Below, one piece after another: positions 1-9,466 of a DNA stretch of 64,000 nt (its first letter is position 1; each line of letters starts with the position of its first letter). A model generated the notes under the pieces. That model did no database searches and was not told the DNA's origin. It saw only the letters and a program-made list of their open reading frames with translations. The DNA is taken from contig NZ_CP159307.1 in the NCBI RefSeq assembly GCF_040448695.1, forward strand, positions 186,001 to 250,000, given 5' to 3'. This DNA comes from Dehalogenimonas sp. 4OHTPN. Lineage in GTDB: Bacteria; Chloroflexota; Dehalococcoidia; Dehalococcoidales; Dehalococcoidaceae. The translations under genes were made by a program, and so were the position numbers.

Positions 1-766
1 CGGTTCCGACACCTCGGCGGTAGCCCTGGCCGCTATCCTGGGGGCCCAGATCTGCGAGCGCTTCACCGACGTCGACGGCGTCTATACCGCCGACCCGCGG
101 GTGGTGCCCGAAGCGCGGCGCTTGAAGGAGATCTCCTACGAGGAGATGCTGGAGCTGGCGACCTACGGCGCCAAGATCATGCATCCCCGCGCCGTCGAAC
201 TGGGCCAGCTTTATAACATACCGATTCTGGTCGCTTCCAGCTTTAACGACAATCCCGGCACGCTGATTCACGGAGGAAAAATGGAAATCCGCAATAAAGT
301 GAGCGGCATCGCTCACGACCTTGACGTGGCCAAGATCACCCTGGTGGGCATCCCTGACAAGCCAGGCATCGCCGCTTCGCTGTTCGAACCGCTGGCCAAG
401 GCTGGCGTGTCGGTGGACACCATCGTCCAGAACGCCTCGGTGGCCCGCATCACCGACATTACCTTCACCCTGGCCGAATCCGACCTGAAAAAAGCCATGG
501 ACGTGGTCAAGCCGATCGCCGAAAAGCTGGGGGCGACCAGCATCGCCGCCGACGCCAACATCGGCAAGATCTCCATCGTCGGCACCGGCATCCAGAACAC
601 GCCGGGCTACGCCGCCAAGATGTTCCGGGCACTTTATGACGCCGGCATCAACATCGACCTCATCTCCACTTCCGAGATCCGCATCACTGTTATCATCGAA
701 GAAGGCAAGGTCAAAGAGGCGGTCAAGGCGCTCCACAAGGCCTTCGAGCTGGAAACGGAAGAGTAG
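1..766 (+). CDS. lysC: Aspartate kinase, C-terminal part (5' end outside window)
   Basis: Phosphorylates aspartate in the first step of lysine, threonine and methionine synthesis. The reading frame is open from base 2 and gives 254 residues. The first residues (GSDTSAVALAAILGA, then DVDGVYTADPR) are the end of the amino-acid kinase domain, including the segment that binds nucleotide. Two ACT domains follow, about residues 95-165 and 175-250 of the visible part (TLVGIPDKPGIAASLF and SIVGTGIQNTPGYAAKMF). These usually make the enzyme sensitive to feedback by lysine or threonine. The missing N-terminal part should be about 150 residues. A short GC-rich hairpin lies just downstream. Confidence 0.95.
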   Translation, partial: GSDTSAVALAAILGAQICERFTDVDGVYTADPRVVPEARRLKEISYEEMLELATYGAKIMHPRAVELGQLYNIPILVASSFNDNPGTLIHGGKMEIRNKVSGIAHDLDVAKITLVGIPDKPGIAASLFEPLAKAGVSVDTIVQNASVARITDITFTLAESDLKKAMDVVKPIAEKLGATSIAADANIGKISIVGTGIQNTPGYAAKMFRALYDAGINIDLISTSEIRITVIIEEGKVKEAVKALHKAFELETEE

Positions 767-807
767 CCGGCACTGTTGGTTCTCTCTTCACGGGTTGAAA
801 TGTCCTG

Positions 808-830
808 TCCGCCGCCACGGCGGATGATTT
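808..830 (+). terminator. Possible weak terminator after lysC
   Basis: TCCGCCG, a three-base loop and CGGCGGA form a 7-bp perfect stem 42 bases after the lysC stop. It is followed by a T-rich but interrupted stretch (TGATTTCCTATTTTC). It could also be a plain spacer hairpin. Confidence 0.35.
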
Positions 831-866
831 CCTATTTTCTGTAGTCTGGTTTATACTGGGAAAATT

Positions 867-1844
867 ATGGACTGGGGCAACTTTTTCGAATCTGTTACCA
901 GTTGGATTGGGGCTCACGGGCTGCGAATCCTGCTGATCATCAGCTTGAGCTTCCTGTTCTACCGCCTGATCAAAATGGCCCTCGACCGCGGTCTGGTGCG
1001 CTATGTCGAATTCCGGGAACACCATCACGCCGGAACCCGCGAAGACCGTATCAAACGGGCCAAGACCCTCGCCAGCGTCCTCACCGGCTCCGTCGGTGTC
1101 TTCATGTTCGGCCTGACGGTGTTTATGCTTCTGGCCGAGCTGGGTATCGATATCGCTCCGCTTTTGGCTTCAGCCGGCGTCCTGGGCATCGCTATCGGCT
1201 TCGGCGCTCAGAGCATCATCAAGGATACACTGAACGGTCTGTTCATCCTGCTCGAAGGCCAATTCAACACCGGCGATGTGGTCAAGGTAGCCGGGGTGTC
1301 GGGCAACGTGGAAGACCTGAATTTGAGACGCACCGTCCTGCGGGACCTGGACGGCATCGTCCATATTATCCCCAACGGCCAGATCACCACCGTATCCAAC
1401 TACACCCACGAATGGGCGCGGGTGAATTTAAACGTGCCGGTAGCCTATTCGACCGATCTCGACCAGGCCGCGGCGGTCATCAACCGGGTGGGACGGGAAC
1501 TGGCAGCCGACCCCGAATTTTCCCCGATGATCATTTCAGCGCCGCAGGTCCTCCGGGTCGATAATTTTGCCGACTCCGCCATTGAAATCAAAGTGCTGGG
1601 CGACGTCCACCCGATGAAGCAGTGGCCGGTCACCGGCGAGCTGCGCCGCCGCCTGAAGAAGGCTTTCGACGAAGCCGGCATCGAGATCCCATTCCCGCAC
1701 ACCAAGCTTTTTTTTGACGACAACCAGCTTGATAAATACGCCCGGCTGTCGTTCCGGTCGGATGCCGGACGGCGCTCCGCCGAAGGTGGGATTAAACCCA
1801 TTCCGCCAGCCAGGGACAATCTACCGCCGGACACGGAACCCTGA
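867..1844 (+). CDS. MscS-family small-conductance mechanosensitive channel
   Basis: Predicted inner-membrane channel of 325 residues that would open under membrane tension and release solutes during osmotic downshock. About three transmembrane segments occupy residues 10-130. The third contains the conserved pore-helix region (GVLGIAIGFGAQSIIKD). It is followed by the beta domain (GLFILLEGQFNTGDVV, then LRRTVLRDLDGIVHIIPNG), as in MscS. The C-terminus is a short proline-rich tail. A TATACT -10 sequence lies only 10 bases upstream of the ATG, so the leader would be very short and no good ribosome site is visible. The length matches small MscS members. Which ions pass cannot be told from sequence. 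Confidence 0.9.
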   Translation: MDWGNFFESVTSWIGAHGLRILLIISLSFLFYRLIKMALDRGLVRYVEFREHHHAGTREDRIKRAKTLASVLTGSVGVFMFGLTVFMLLAELGIDIAPLLASAGVLGIAIGFGAQSIIKDTLNGLFILLEGQFNTGDVVKVAGVSGNVEDLNLRRTVLRDLDGIVHIIPNGQITTVSNYTHEWARVNLNVPVAYSTDLDQAAAVINRVGRELAADPEFSPMIISAPQVLRVDNFADSAIEIKVLGDVHPMKQWPVTGELRRRLKKAFDEAGIEIPFPHTKLFFDDNQLDKYARLSFRSDAGRRSAEGGIKPIPPARDNLPPDTEP

Positions 1845-1925
1845 GCCCAGCCGGTTGAACCGCCGCACCCGGTGTGCTTAAATGGCGGCGCTGTCCCCGG
1901 TGAGAATTTCAGTAAAGGAAGTTTC

Positions 1926-3005
<1,080 letters not shown>

Positions 3006-3008
3006 GAC

Positions 3009-3488
3009 ATGAACGGGACGCCTGAACTCCTGTACGAGGACACGCCGCCTTCGGCCGCCGGGCTGGTGGCTGCGGTCGTCGCCTTCCTGATAATAGGTGA
3101 CCTGCTGCTCGGGTTTTTTATCCCGGAAATCCTGGGCATCATGGCGGTTACCGCCGTTTTTGAAGCAGCGCTGTTCTATTTCATCGTTCCCCGCAAATAC
3201 CAGGTCATGAGCGACCGCCTGCGCATCAGATTGGGCGGCCCTATCAAGATGGACATGCCCTTTTCGACGATCAAAGAGGCGCGCCCCGGCAAAGGCACCG
3301 AAGCCTGGGTCTACTGGGGCTTGCGGCTGGCCACTTCCAGCCGGGGCGTCGTCGAGATTATCCGCCGCGGCGGCGGGCTGGACGCCGTCATCTCGCCCCG
3401 CGACCGGGAGACCTTCCTGGAGCAGCTCAACCTGGCGATGGCGGCCGCCGGCGGCGGACTGAAGACAACCACCATCCGCCTGAACTGA
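3009..3488 (+). CDS. Small membrane protein with PH-like (bPH) domain
   Basis: The 159-residue product starts 3 bases after the preceding stop, so the two genes are probably co-transcribed. Residues 17-60 form two hydrophobic segments separated by a short turn (GLVAAVVAFLIIGDLLLGFF, then LGIMAVTAVFEAALFYFIV). The rest resembles the bacterial PH-like fold found after paired helices: RKYQVMSDRLRIRLGG, a run of strands, and SPRDRETFLEQLNLAM as the closing helix. Such proteins are usually of unknown function and sit in the cytoplasmic membrane. No catalytic residues are visible. The domain call rests on pattern recall only. Confidence 0.6.
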   Translation: MNGTPELLYEDTPPSAAGLVAAVVAFLIIGDLLLGFFIPEILGIMAVTAVFEAALFYFIVPRKYQVMSDRLRIRLGGPIKMDMPFSTIKEARPGKGTEAWVYWGLRLATSSRGVVEIIRRGGGLDAVISPRDRETFLEQLNLAMAAAGGGLKTTTIRLN

Positions 3489-3561
3489 CCGGGCAGCGAA
3501 CTTGACGCCGCCGCCGCCCCGGGTATAGCCTAAGCCGATTTTATACCTGCGGGGGCGAGCT

Positions 3562-4032
3562 ATGAACACACCATTGCGGCGCTTCGGATTGATCGCGGCA
3601 TCCCTGGCCGTTGCCGGGCTGTCAGCCTGCGCCGATCCGGAAATGGTCGAAATTTATACTCCCACCGCCCAACCGCCATTATTCGCCAACGTCGCCATCG
3701 AGGGTTCCGTCGCCCTGCCCGGCGTCTATCCCCTGAAAGCAGGCGACACCATCGAAGACCTGCTCCAGGCGGCGGGCGGCGCGAGCGGCGGCGCGGTGAT
3801 CACCCTCGTCGTCAGCGGTTCGTCGGCGGCGCCCCAGAAGGTAAATCTCAACACCGCCGAGCCATGGCTGCTCACCGCCCTGCCGGGTGTCGGCGATTCA
3901 AAAGCCGCCGCCATCGTCGCTTACCGGGCCGAGCACGGCCTGTTCGTCAACATTATGGAACTGGTCAAGGTGCCGGGTTTCGGCCAGGCGACCTTCGATT
4001 CGCTGAAAGACCTGATCACGGTGTCGGAGTAA
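3562..4032 (+). CDS. comEA: ComEA-like competence lipoprotein with SLBB and helix-hairpin-helix
   Basis: Predicted surface DNA receptor for natural transformation, 156 residues. It begins with a lipoprotein signal ending LSACADPE, so Cys24 should carry lipid and anchor it outside the membrane. Residues about 42-95 form an SLBB-type domain (VAIEGSVALPGVYPLKAGDTIEDLLQAAGG is characteristic). The C-terminal 60 residues are a double helix-hairpin-helix DNA-binding domain (VNLNTAEPWLLTALPGVGDSKAAAIVAYR). comEC follows only 3 bases after the stop, the usual comEA-comEC arrangement. ComEA is often anchored by a membrane helix; here lipidation appears to replace it. Confidence 0.9.
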   Translation: MNTPLRRFGLIAASLAVAGLSACADPEMVEIYTPTAQPPLFANVAIEGSVALPGVYPLKAGDTIEDLLQAAGGASGGAVITLVVSGSSAAPQKVNLNTAEPWLLTALPGVGDSKAAAIVAYRAEHGLFVNIMELVKVPGFGQATFDSLKDLITVSE

Positions 4033-4035
4033 GGT

Positions 4036-6402
4036 GTGGTTCTAATCATCCTGTCGCTGGCGTGGGTTATCGGCATCTGGCTGGGATCCCGGATCGAACC
4101 CTCGCCGGCGTGGTTTCTGGCCGCCGCTCTGCCACTGGTTCTGGCGGGAGCGCAGCGGCGGCGAGGCCGGGCGGCGCTGGCCTGCCTTGCGGTCATCCTG
4201 TTAACCGGCGGCGCCTTCTGCTACCAGGCGGTCAGCCTCGAGGTGGACGGGAACCACGTCAGCCGCTATATCGACGGCAAGGCATATACCATCGAAGGCA
4301 CCGTCAGCCGCGATCCCGAAGAGAAAGAAAAATCCCAGGCGCTGCGGCTGGACGGCATCGCCATCGGGACGGACGGTGGCCGAATCCTGCTTGCCGGCGC
4401 GGTGATGGTCTACCTCCCGCCGTTCCCGGAATATCATTACGGCGACCGCGTTTCGGTGACCGGCAGGCTGCTGGAACCGCCGGTCTTCGACGCCTTCGAC
4501 TGGCGCGCTTACCTGGCCCGCGACGAGGTATTTGCCACCGTCCTGTACCCCGAAGTTGTCTCTGTCGAGCCTGGACACGGCCACCCGGCGCTTTCGCTGA
4601 TCTATGACTGGCGGCACAAACTGGCAGCGGGCATCGCCGCCACTATACCGGAACCCCACGCTTCGCTGGCGCAAGGCCTGGCCCTGGGCATCCGCTCAGG
4701 TATCGGTGAAGATATCGAACGGGCTTTCTCGGTGTCGGGCACGGCCCATCTGCTGGCCGTTTCGGGCCAGAACCTGGCCATCATCGCCGGGGTGGTGCTT
4801 CTGGCTACCCGGGGCATTCTCGGCCGGCGGGGCTACTGGTATGTTTGGCTGTCAATGGCGGCGGTGTGGGCCTTTGCCGTCCTCACCGGCCTGGCGCCGC
4901 CGGTGGTGCGCGCCGCCGTCATGGCCTCGATCTTCCTCCTGGCCGAGCTTCTGGGGCGCCAGAAATCGGCGGCGCCGGCACTCTGCCTGGCGGCGGCGCT
5001 GATGACTGCCGCCAACCCGCAGCTGCTGTGGTCGGCGTCATTCCAGATGAGCTTCGGGGCCATGGCCGGCCTGATTTTCCTGCTGCCGCCGTTCTCGGCG
5101 CTGGCCCGGCGCCTGGCTGACCGATTCCCCGGCCGGAAATCGAACCTTTACGGCATCGTCCATGTTACCGCGCAGGGCCTGGCGGTTTCCGCCGCCGCCA
5201 TGGCGGGCGTCCTGCCGCTGTCCGCCTATTATTTCGGCCTGGTGGCCCTGGCCGGCGGGGCGGCTACCCTGGCCGCCGCCCCGGCGCTGCCGCTGATCAT
5301 CTTCTCCTCCCTGCTGGCCGGGGGCGCCGCCGTGATTCACCCGGCCGCCGCCGTGCCCTTCGCCGCGGCGGTGTGGCTGGCGCTGAGCTATTTAGTGGGA
5401 GTGGTGGAACTGTTCGCCCGCGTCCCGGCGCTGGAGACCGGGCCTATAAGCGGGGCGGTCATAGCCGGCTGGTATCTGGCTTTAGGCGCCGCCGCACTGG
5501 CGCTGGCGCGGTGGCTGCGGCGGCAGGATGAGCCGGAGCCGGGGTCTCCAGTCAGCTTCGGCCGGCTGGCGCGCTTCGGCGTGCCCGCGTTGATTATCAT
5601 CGGCGCGCTCGGCTCGACGCTGCCCTGGCATAACGGAGAAGACCGCCTGGAAGTCAGTTTCCTGGATGTCGGCCAGGGCGACGCCATCTACATCCGCACC
5701 CCAGCCGGGCAGGACATTCTGGTAGACGGCGGCCCCTCGCCGCAGCGGCTAGTCCAGGAGCTGGGCAAAAGAATGCCGTTCTGGAACCGGACGATCGAGC
5801 TGGTAATATCGACCCACGCCGACGCCGACCACCTGACCGGGCTGCTCGAAGTCCTGGGACGTTACAAGGTAGGGAAAATAGTCCAAACCAGTTTTGGCGG
5901 GGACACCGACCTTTCCCGGGAATGGCAGAGCCTGGTGGAGCGGAAGAACGTCCCGACGACCACAGCGGCGGCCGGCGACCGCATCCGGCTGGCGGGCGGC
6001 CTGGAAATAGCGGTGTTGAACCCCTTTGACCAAGCCGCTGCGGACTCCAACGAGGCTTCATTGGCGCTCAGCCTGAAATACGGCGATATTTCATTCCTGC
6101 TGGCCGCCGATATACCCTCGGCGACGGAACTCGAGCTGATCTGCCGCCGCCTGCTGCCCGATATCACGGTGCTCAAAGCGGCGCACCACGGCTCAGGCGG
6201 TTCGACCAGCGCGGCGTTCCTGGCGGTCACCCGCCCGGAAGCGGCGGTCATTCAGGTTGGCCGCAACAGCTACGGACACCCCGCCGGCGAAGTCCTGGCG
6301 GCACTCGAGGCGCAGTGCATCGAGGGCGGCGTACTGCGTACCGACGAAGACGGCACCGTCACCTTTCTGACCGACGGCCGCACCCTGTGGCTCCGGGAAT
6401 AG
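4036..6402 (+). CDS. comEC: ComEC/Rec2 DNA uptake channel
   Basis: 788-residue polytopic membrane protein that moves single-stranded DNA into the cell during transformation. It starts at a GTG 3 bases after comEA. The N-terminal part has two to three helices and an OB-like extracellular domain (YTIEGTVSRDPEEKEKSQALRL). The Competence core with about eight helices covers residues 210-480, including the conserved HLLAVSGQNLAIIAG. The C-terminal 250 residues are a metallo-beta-lactamase-like domain with STHADADHLTGLLEVL and a later AAHHGSGGSTS. The metal-binding pattern HxDxDH is complete, so a nuclease role for this domain is possible. Full length for the family. Confidence 0.95.
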   Translation: MVLIILSLAWVIGIWLGSRIEPSPAWFLAAALPLVLAGAQRRRGRAALACLAVILLTGGAFCYQAVSLEVDGNHVSRYIDGKAYTIEGTVSRDPEEKEKSQALRLDGIAIGTDGGRILLAGAVMVYLPPFPEYHYGDRVSVTGRLLEPPVFDAFDWRAYLARDEVFATVLYPEVVSVEPGHGHPALSLIYDWRHKLAAGIAATIPEPHASLAQGLALGIRSGIGEDIERAFSVSGTAHLLAVSGQNLAIIAGVVLLATRGILGRRGYWYVWLSMAAVWAFAVLTGLAPPVVRAAVMASIFLLAELLGRQKSAAPALCLAAALMTAANPQLLWSASFQMSFGAMAGLIFLLPPFSALARRLADRFPGRKSNLYGIVHVTAQGLAVSAAAMAGVLPLSAYYFGLVALAGGAATLAAAPALPLIIFSSLLAGGAAVIHPAAAVPFAAAVWLALSYLVGVVELFARVPALETGPISGAVIAGWYLALGAAALALARWLRRQDEPEPGSPVSFGRLARFGVPALIIIGALGSTLPWHNGEDRLEVSFLDVGQGDAIYIRTPAGQDILVDGGPSPQRLVQELGKRMPFWNRTIELVISTHADADHLTGLLEVLGRYKVGKIVQTSFGGDTDLSREWQSLVERKNVPTTTAAAGDRIRLAGGLEIAVLNPFDQAAADSNEASLALSLKYGDISFLLAADIPSATELELICRRLLPDITVLKAAHHGSGGSTSAAFLAVTRPEAAVIQVGRNSYGHPAGEVLAALEAQCIEGGVLRTDEDGTVTFLTDGRTLWLRE

Positions 6403-6412
6403 CGGTAAAACC

Positions 6413-6616
6413 CTAGCGGGCGGCGGGCTGGCGTACCGTGATGGCGCCGGTGGGGCACTGGAACTCGCAGCCGCCCAAAAGATCGCACTTACTCTGGTCA
6501 GTGACCCGGCAGACGCCGGTCTCCGCGTCGATATCCAGTATCTGGCGGGGGCACATGGCCACGCAGACGCCGCAGCCGGTGCACAGGTCCGTGTCTATCT
6601 TAACTCTATCTTCCAT
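6413..6616 (-). CDS. Small ferredoxin with seven cysteines
   Basis: The start at 6616 (MEDRVKID) is preceded by a GAAGGGAAAG ribosome site, so the longer form starting at 6652 is not used. The 67-residue protein carries an intact CTGCGVCVAMCP motif for one 4Fe-4S cluster and a second, incomplete motif CDLLGGCEFQCP. Seven cysteines in total would suit one 4Fe-4S plus one 3Fe-4S cluster, or one cluster with an altered second site. It follows the methyltransferase gene on the same strand, starting 11 bases after that gene's stop. Its redox partner is unknown. Confidence 0.8.
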   Translation of the reverse strand: MEDRVKIDTDLCTGCGVCVAMCPRQILDIDAETGVCRVTDQSKCDLLGGCEFQCPTGAITVRQPAAR

Positions 6617-6626
6617 CTCTTTCCCT

Positions 6627-7214
6627 TCAGTTCCTGATTTTGAGCAGATCAATGCCGCCGCCCAGGGCGGCGGCGCGGTTCTCGACGGTCAAATTTAATC
6701 CATGAACCAGTTTCAGCAGCCCGCCGCCGGCCTGGTAGTCCTTGAAGTTGGCGTAATGCTCGCCGCCCACCAGGCTCTCAATGAAGCTGAAAAACCGGCG
6801 CGCCGGTACGCCGAAATCAGCCAGGACGATGATGCCGCCGGGCTTGACCACCCGCCTCATTTCGGAGACGACTTTCAGGCGCGTGTCGAATGGTTTTTCA
6901 TGCAGCGCCAGCGAGATGGCGGCGACATCGAACAAGGAGGCGCCGAAAGGTAAAGCCGCGGCATCGGCCAGTTGAAAGCGGAGGTTATCCCGGCCGAAGC
7001 GCCGCCGACGGGCTTCGGCGACGGCGATCATCGCCGGATCCAGGTCAACGCCGTCCACCTCGGCGCCCAGCCGTGCCAGGTGCACCGCCTGGTCGCCCGT
7101 GCCGCAGCAGACATCCAGCACCCCCTGCCCCGGCCGTATCTCGGCAAGCTCCGGCAGGGCGTGCCGCAGGCCACGGAGCGCCCGGTCAATGACCGCAGCG
7201 TAAAACGATGACAT
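6627..7214 (-). CDS. Class I SAM-dependent methyltransferase (UbiE/COQ5-like)
   Basis: 195-residue Rossmann-fold methyltransferase. Motif I is VLDVCCGTGDQAVHLAR, the acidic residue of motif II is VDGVDLDPAMI, and DNLRFQLADAAALPFGASLFD and VVKPGGIIVLADFG follow, as in UbiE and related enzymes. The substrate cannot be read from the sequence; a quinone or small molecule is possible. ATG at 7214 is preferred over the adjacent GTG because AAGGA is 7 bases upstream. A convincing promoter lies at 7263-7291. It heads a two-gene operon with the ferredoxin gene. Confidence 0.85.
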   Translation of the reverse strand: MSSFYAAVIDRALRGLRHALPELAEIRPGQGVLDVCCGTGDQAVHLARLGAEVDGVDLDPAMIAVAEARRRRFGRDNLRFQLADAAALPFGASLFDVAAISLALHEKPFDTRLKVVSEMRRVVKPGGIIVLADFGVPARRFFSFIESLVGGEHYANFKDYQAGGGLLKLVHGLNLTVENRAAALGGGIDLLKIRN

Positions 7215-7262
7215 CACAGAGTCCTTTTACCGTCGTCAAGGTTACGAATCATATTTCCGATA

Positions 7263-7291
7263 ATTGTATCATCAATCACTCATCTTACCAA
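7263..7291 (-). promoter_or_regulatory. Promoter for methyltransferase-ferredoxin operon
   Basis: On the reverse strand, TTGGTA (7286-7291) and TACAAT (7263-7268) are separated by 17 bases, close to the housekeeping sigma consensus, about 50 bases before the ATG at 7214. Confidence 0.6.
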
Positions 7292-7375
7292 CTTTTACGA
7301 AGGAACCGTTCGAGCCGGCTAACAAAAGGCAAGGTGCGCCGTTATATTATTCAAAATCCAAAAAGGAGGTGAATC

Positions 7376-7483
7376 ATGCGACGCATTTTCAATGCCTGGG
7401 ACCGGGTATTCTATGAAATATGGCCGCTGCTGGCGCCCAGGCCGCGCTACGCCGTGGTCCGCCTCCGCAGCAGCCGAAGATGA
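7376..7483 (+). CDS. Small basic ORF, 35 residues, unknown
   Basis: A short ORF with a near-perfect ribosome site (AAAAAGGAGGTGAATC directly before ATG). The peptide begins MRRIFNAWDRVFYEIWPLL and ends VVRLRSSRR. It is rich in arginine (9 of 35) with several aromatic residues and no clear membrane helix. It ends 30 bases before a strong bidirectional terminator, so it has the layout of a complete transcription unit. I do not recognise the peptide. It could be a real small protein or a leader. Conservation at the amino-acid level in relatives would decide. Confidence 0.5.
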   Translation: MRRIFNAWDRVFYEIWPLLAPRPRYAVVRLRSSRR

Positions 7484-7510
7484 TCAATCGAATAGCGCGC
7501 CCGCTTCAAC

Positions 7511-7553
7511 GAAAATAAAAAACCCGGATGGTCAACGCCACCCGGGTTTTTGT
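7511..7553. terminator. Bidirectional terminator
   Basis: AACCCGG (from about 7521) pairs with CCGGGTT, flanked by an A-run on the left and a T-run on the right, so it works on both strands. It lies exactly between the convergent 35-residue ORF and the zinc-ribbon gene. Confidence 0.8.
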
Positions 7554-7796
7554 TTATCGCAGGGGCAAGTATTTCAGGTATTGGCCCCGGCGGCGATGCC
7601 CCGCGGCTGGCGGCCGGCCGTAGGCTCTGAATCGGCTTTCGTCGGGCGGAGGGCAGAGATACAGGCCGCAGGCGGCGCAGGCTCGAAGGGCTGGGAGGGG
7701 AGAGGCATTATTGCCGAGGCGCTCCCCCGCCTCACCTCGCCAATCACCGCCGAGAGGATGCTTACAGCGGGGGCAGGCATAAATCCCTTCAAACAT
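7554..7796 (-). CDS. Small zinc-ribbon protein, unknown
   Basis: 80 residues with two CxxC knuckles, CPRCKHPLGG near the N-terminus and CAACGLYLCPPP about 30 residues later, a classic zinc-ribbon spacing. The ribosome site GGGAGGTGAAACG precedes the ATG, which argues that this is a real gene. The C-terminal half is basic (several Arg, GHRRRGQYLKYLPLR). The gene ends right at the bidirectional terminator. Function unknown; small zinc ribbons often bind nucleic acid or act in protein complexes. Confidence 0.6.
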   Translation of the reverse strand: MFEGIYACPRCKHPLGGDWRGEAGERLGNNASPLPALRACAACGLYLCPPPDESRFRAYGRPPAAGHRRRGQYLKYLPLR

Positions 7797-8008
7797 CGTT
7801 TCACCTCCCGGTAGATTTCGTCTTTCATTATCGTCCCGGGGGATCGGCGGCGTACATCCCCCAAAAGTGCCCCCGGAGGCAGAAATTAGTAATAGACGGC
7901 TGCTCGAGGCGCTGTGGGAGTACTAATGTTCTTCTAAAAGAGTACTATCTGGCTCTTGCGGAGCGGCTGGCGCGGGAGTAGATTTTGTACCGCAACCTGG
8001 AGAAGAAG

Positions 8009-9124
8009 ATGGCGCAACCGGTTAAGAAGGATATCATCATCGTGGCGTCTCACGAAGAGGCGGCGCGCCAGCAAATTTCGGCTAAACTGATCATGGCGGG
8101 ACTCCGGTGCCTGACCGCGTCCAGCAGCGCCGAAACGATCGAACTCATCTACCACCGGGATGTGGCTCTGGTGCTGCTCGAGGCGGCCATGCCCGGCCGG
8201 TCCGGGCTCCAGGTCCTCCAGGAGATCACCGCGGTCAGCCCGGACACGGCGGTGGTGACGATGCTCGACGGGCGGGACCGGGAGGCGGCCGTCCGCTGCC
8301 TGGACCTGGGCGCCGCCGACTACCTGGTCAAACCGGCGAATCTGGAGGAGACGCTCTTGAAAACCCGGCGCATCCTGGATTGGCGGCAGCTGGTGATGCA
8401 GCACCGCGAATACAAGACGACGCTGGAGCAGCGGGTGAGCGAGCGAACCCGGGACCTGATCCAGACGGTGGCCAAGATGAAATCCGCGGCCGTCGATACC
8501 CTGGTGCGGCTGGCCCGGGCCGCCGAGTACAAGGACGAAGACACCGGCAGCCACATCCAGCGGATGAGCCGCTATACCGCCCTGGTGGCCGAGAGAATGG
8601 GGTTGGCCGACGACTACGTTGAGTCACTGCTGTATGCCGCCACCATGCACGATATCGGCAAGATCGGCATCCCCGACAGCATCCTGCTCAAACCAGGCAA
8701 ACTGACCGACGAGGAGTGGTCGGTAATGAAGCAGCACACCGTCATCGGGGCGCGCATCCTCGACGGCGCCGAGGCCGAAATCGTGAAGCTGGGGGCGGCC
8801 ATCGCCATCAGCCACCATGAAAAATGGAACGGCAGCGGCTATCCCTTCGGCTTCAAAGGCGAGGAAATCCCGCTGCCCGGGCGCATCGCCGCCATCGCCG
8901 ACGTTTTCGACTCACTGACTTCCAAACGCGCCTACCGCAAAGACGATTTCACCGCCGACGAGACGTTCAAGATTATTGAACAGAGCGTCGGCGTCCAGTT
9001 CGATCCGGCGGTCTTCGCCGCCTTCAAGGCCGCCTGGCCGGATATCAGGGCGGAACACCAGCGGTTCCGCACCCTGGAAGCCAGCCGGGCATCGTCCCAA
9101 ATTGACACCGCTGTGCTTTCGTGA
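8009..9124 (+). CDS. HD-GYP phosphodiesterase-like protein with degenerate receiver domain
   Basis: 371 residues. ATG 8009 is chosen over an upstream TTG (7985) because GGAG sits before it. Residues 8-125 have the fold of a response-regulator receiver, but the acidic pair is missing (IIIVASHEE) and the phospho-acceptor Asp is Glu58 (LLEAAMPG). The Lys of the switch is kept ([11 protein letters not shown]). A coiled-coil stretch (about 130-165) leads to an HD-GYP domain with [10 protein letters not shown] and [11 protein letters not shown], the metal and GYP motifs of enzymes that cleave cyclic di-GMP. The Glu may mimic a permanently phosphorylated receiver. No kinase gene is adjacent. Confidence 0.85.
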   Translation: MAQPVKKDIIIVASHEEAARQQISAKLIMAGLRCLTASSSAETIELIYHRDVALVLLEAAMPGRSGLQVLQEITAVSPDTAVVTMLDGRDREAAVRCLDLGAADYLVKPANLEETLLKTRRILDWRQLVMQHREYKTTLEQRVSERTRDLIQTVAKMKSAAVDTLVRLARAAEYKDEDTGSHIQRMSRYTALVAERMGLADDYVESLLYAATMHDIGKIGIPDSILLKPGKLTDEEWSVMKQHTVIGARILDGAEAEIVKLGAAIAISHHEKWNGSGYPFGFKGEEIPLPGRIAAIADVFDSLTSKRAYRKDDFTADETFKIIEQSVGVQFDPAVFAAFKAAWPDIRAEHQRFRTLEASRASSQIDTAVLS

Positions 9125-9130
9125 TAATTT
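9102..9130 (+). promoter_or_regulatory. Promoter for NifU-like gene
   Basis: Consensus TTGACA (9102-9107) followed after 17 bases by TAATTT (or after 15 by GATAAT) inside the end of the HD-GYP gene, about 50 bases before the next ATG. Confidence 0.5.
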
Positions 9131-9180
9131 TGAAGGTACGGCGGCGCCCCGAGGCGTGCCAATTGAAGGGAGTTTCCCGC

Positions 9181-9405
9181 ATGCTGGAAAAGGTCAAGAC
9201 AGTCCTGGACAAGATCCGCCCGTCTCTGCAGGCTGACGGCGGCGACGTTCAACTGGTCGAGGTTAAAGAAAAAGAAGGCATCGTCAAGGTCAAACTCACC
9301 GGCGCCTGCGCCGGCTGCCCGATGTCCCAGATGACCCTTAAAAACGGCATCGAGCGCATTCTGAAGCGCGAGGTTCCGGAAGTCAAAGAGGTGGTGGCCG
9401 CCTGA
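9181..9405 (+). CDS. NifU C-terminal-domain iron-sulfur scaffold protein
   Basis: 74 residues, the whole being one Nfu domain that carries a transient 4Fe-4S cluster between two subunits and passes it to target proteins. The cluster-binding motif CAGCPM is intact. The sequence opens [20 protein letters not shown], typical of stand-alone Nfu. The ATG at 9181 follows GAAGGGAG, so a longer in-frame GTG at 9121 is rejected. It is followed by a terminator. Iron-sulfur supply fits a lifestyle that depends on ferredoxin-rich respiratory proteins. Confidence 0.92.
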   Translation: MLEKVKTVLDKIRPSLQADGGDVQLVEVKEKEGIVKVKLTGACAGCPMSQMTLKNGIERILKREVPEVKEVVAA

Positions 9406-9430
9406 ACCGGCCTGGATTACCGATCACGGG

Positions 9431-9458
9431 AAAGCCCGCTTTTTAAAGCGGGCTTTTT
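9431..9458. terminator. Bidirectional terminator
   Basis: AAAGCCCGCTT and AAGCGGGCTTT form a perfect stem with T and A runs on the two sides. It serves the NifU-like gene and the convergent rel gene. Confidence 0.9.
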
Positions 9459-9466
9459 GCTGCCGC

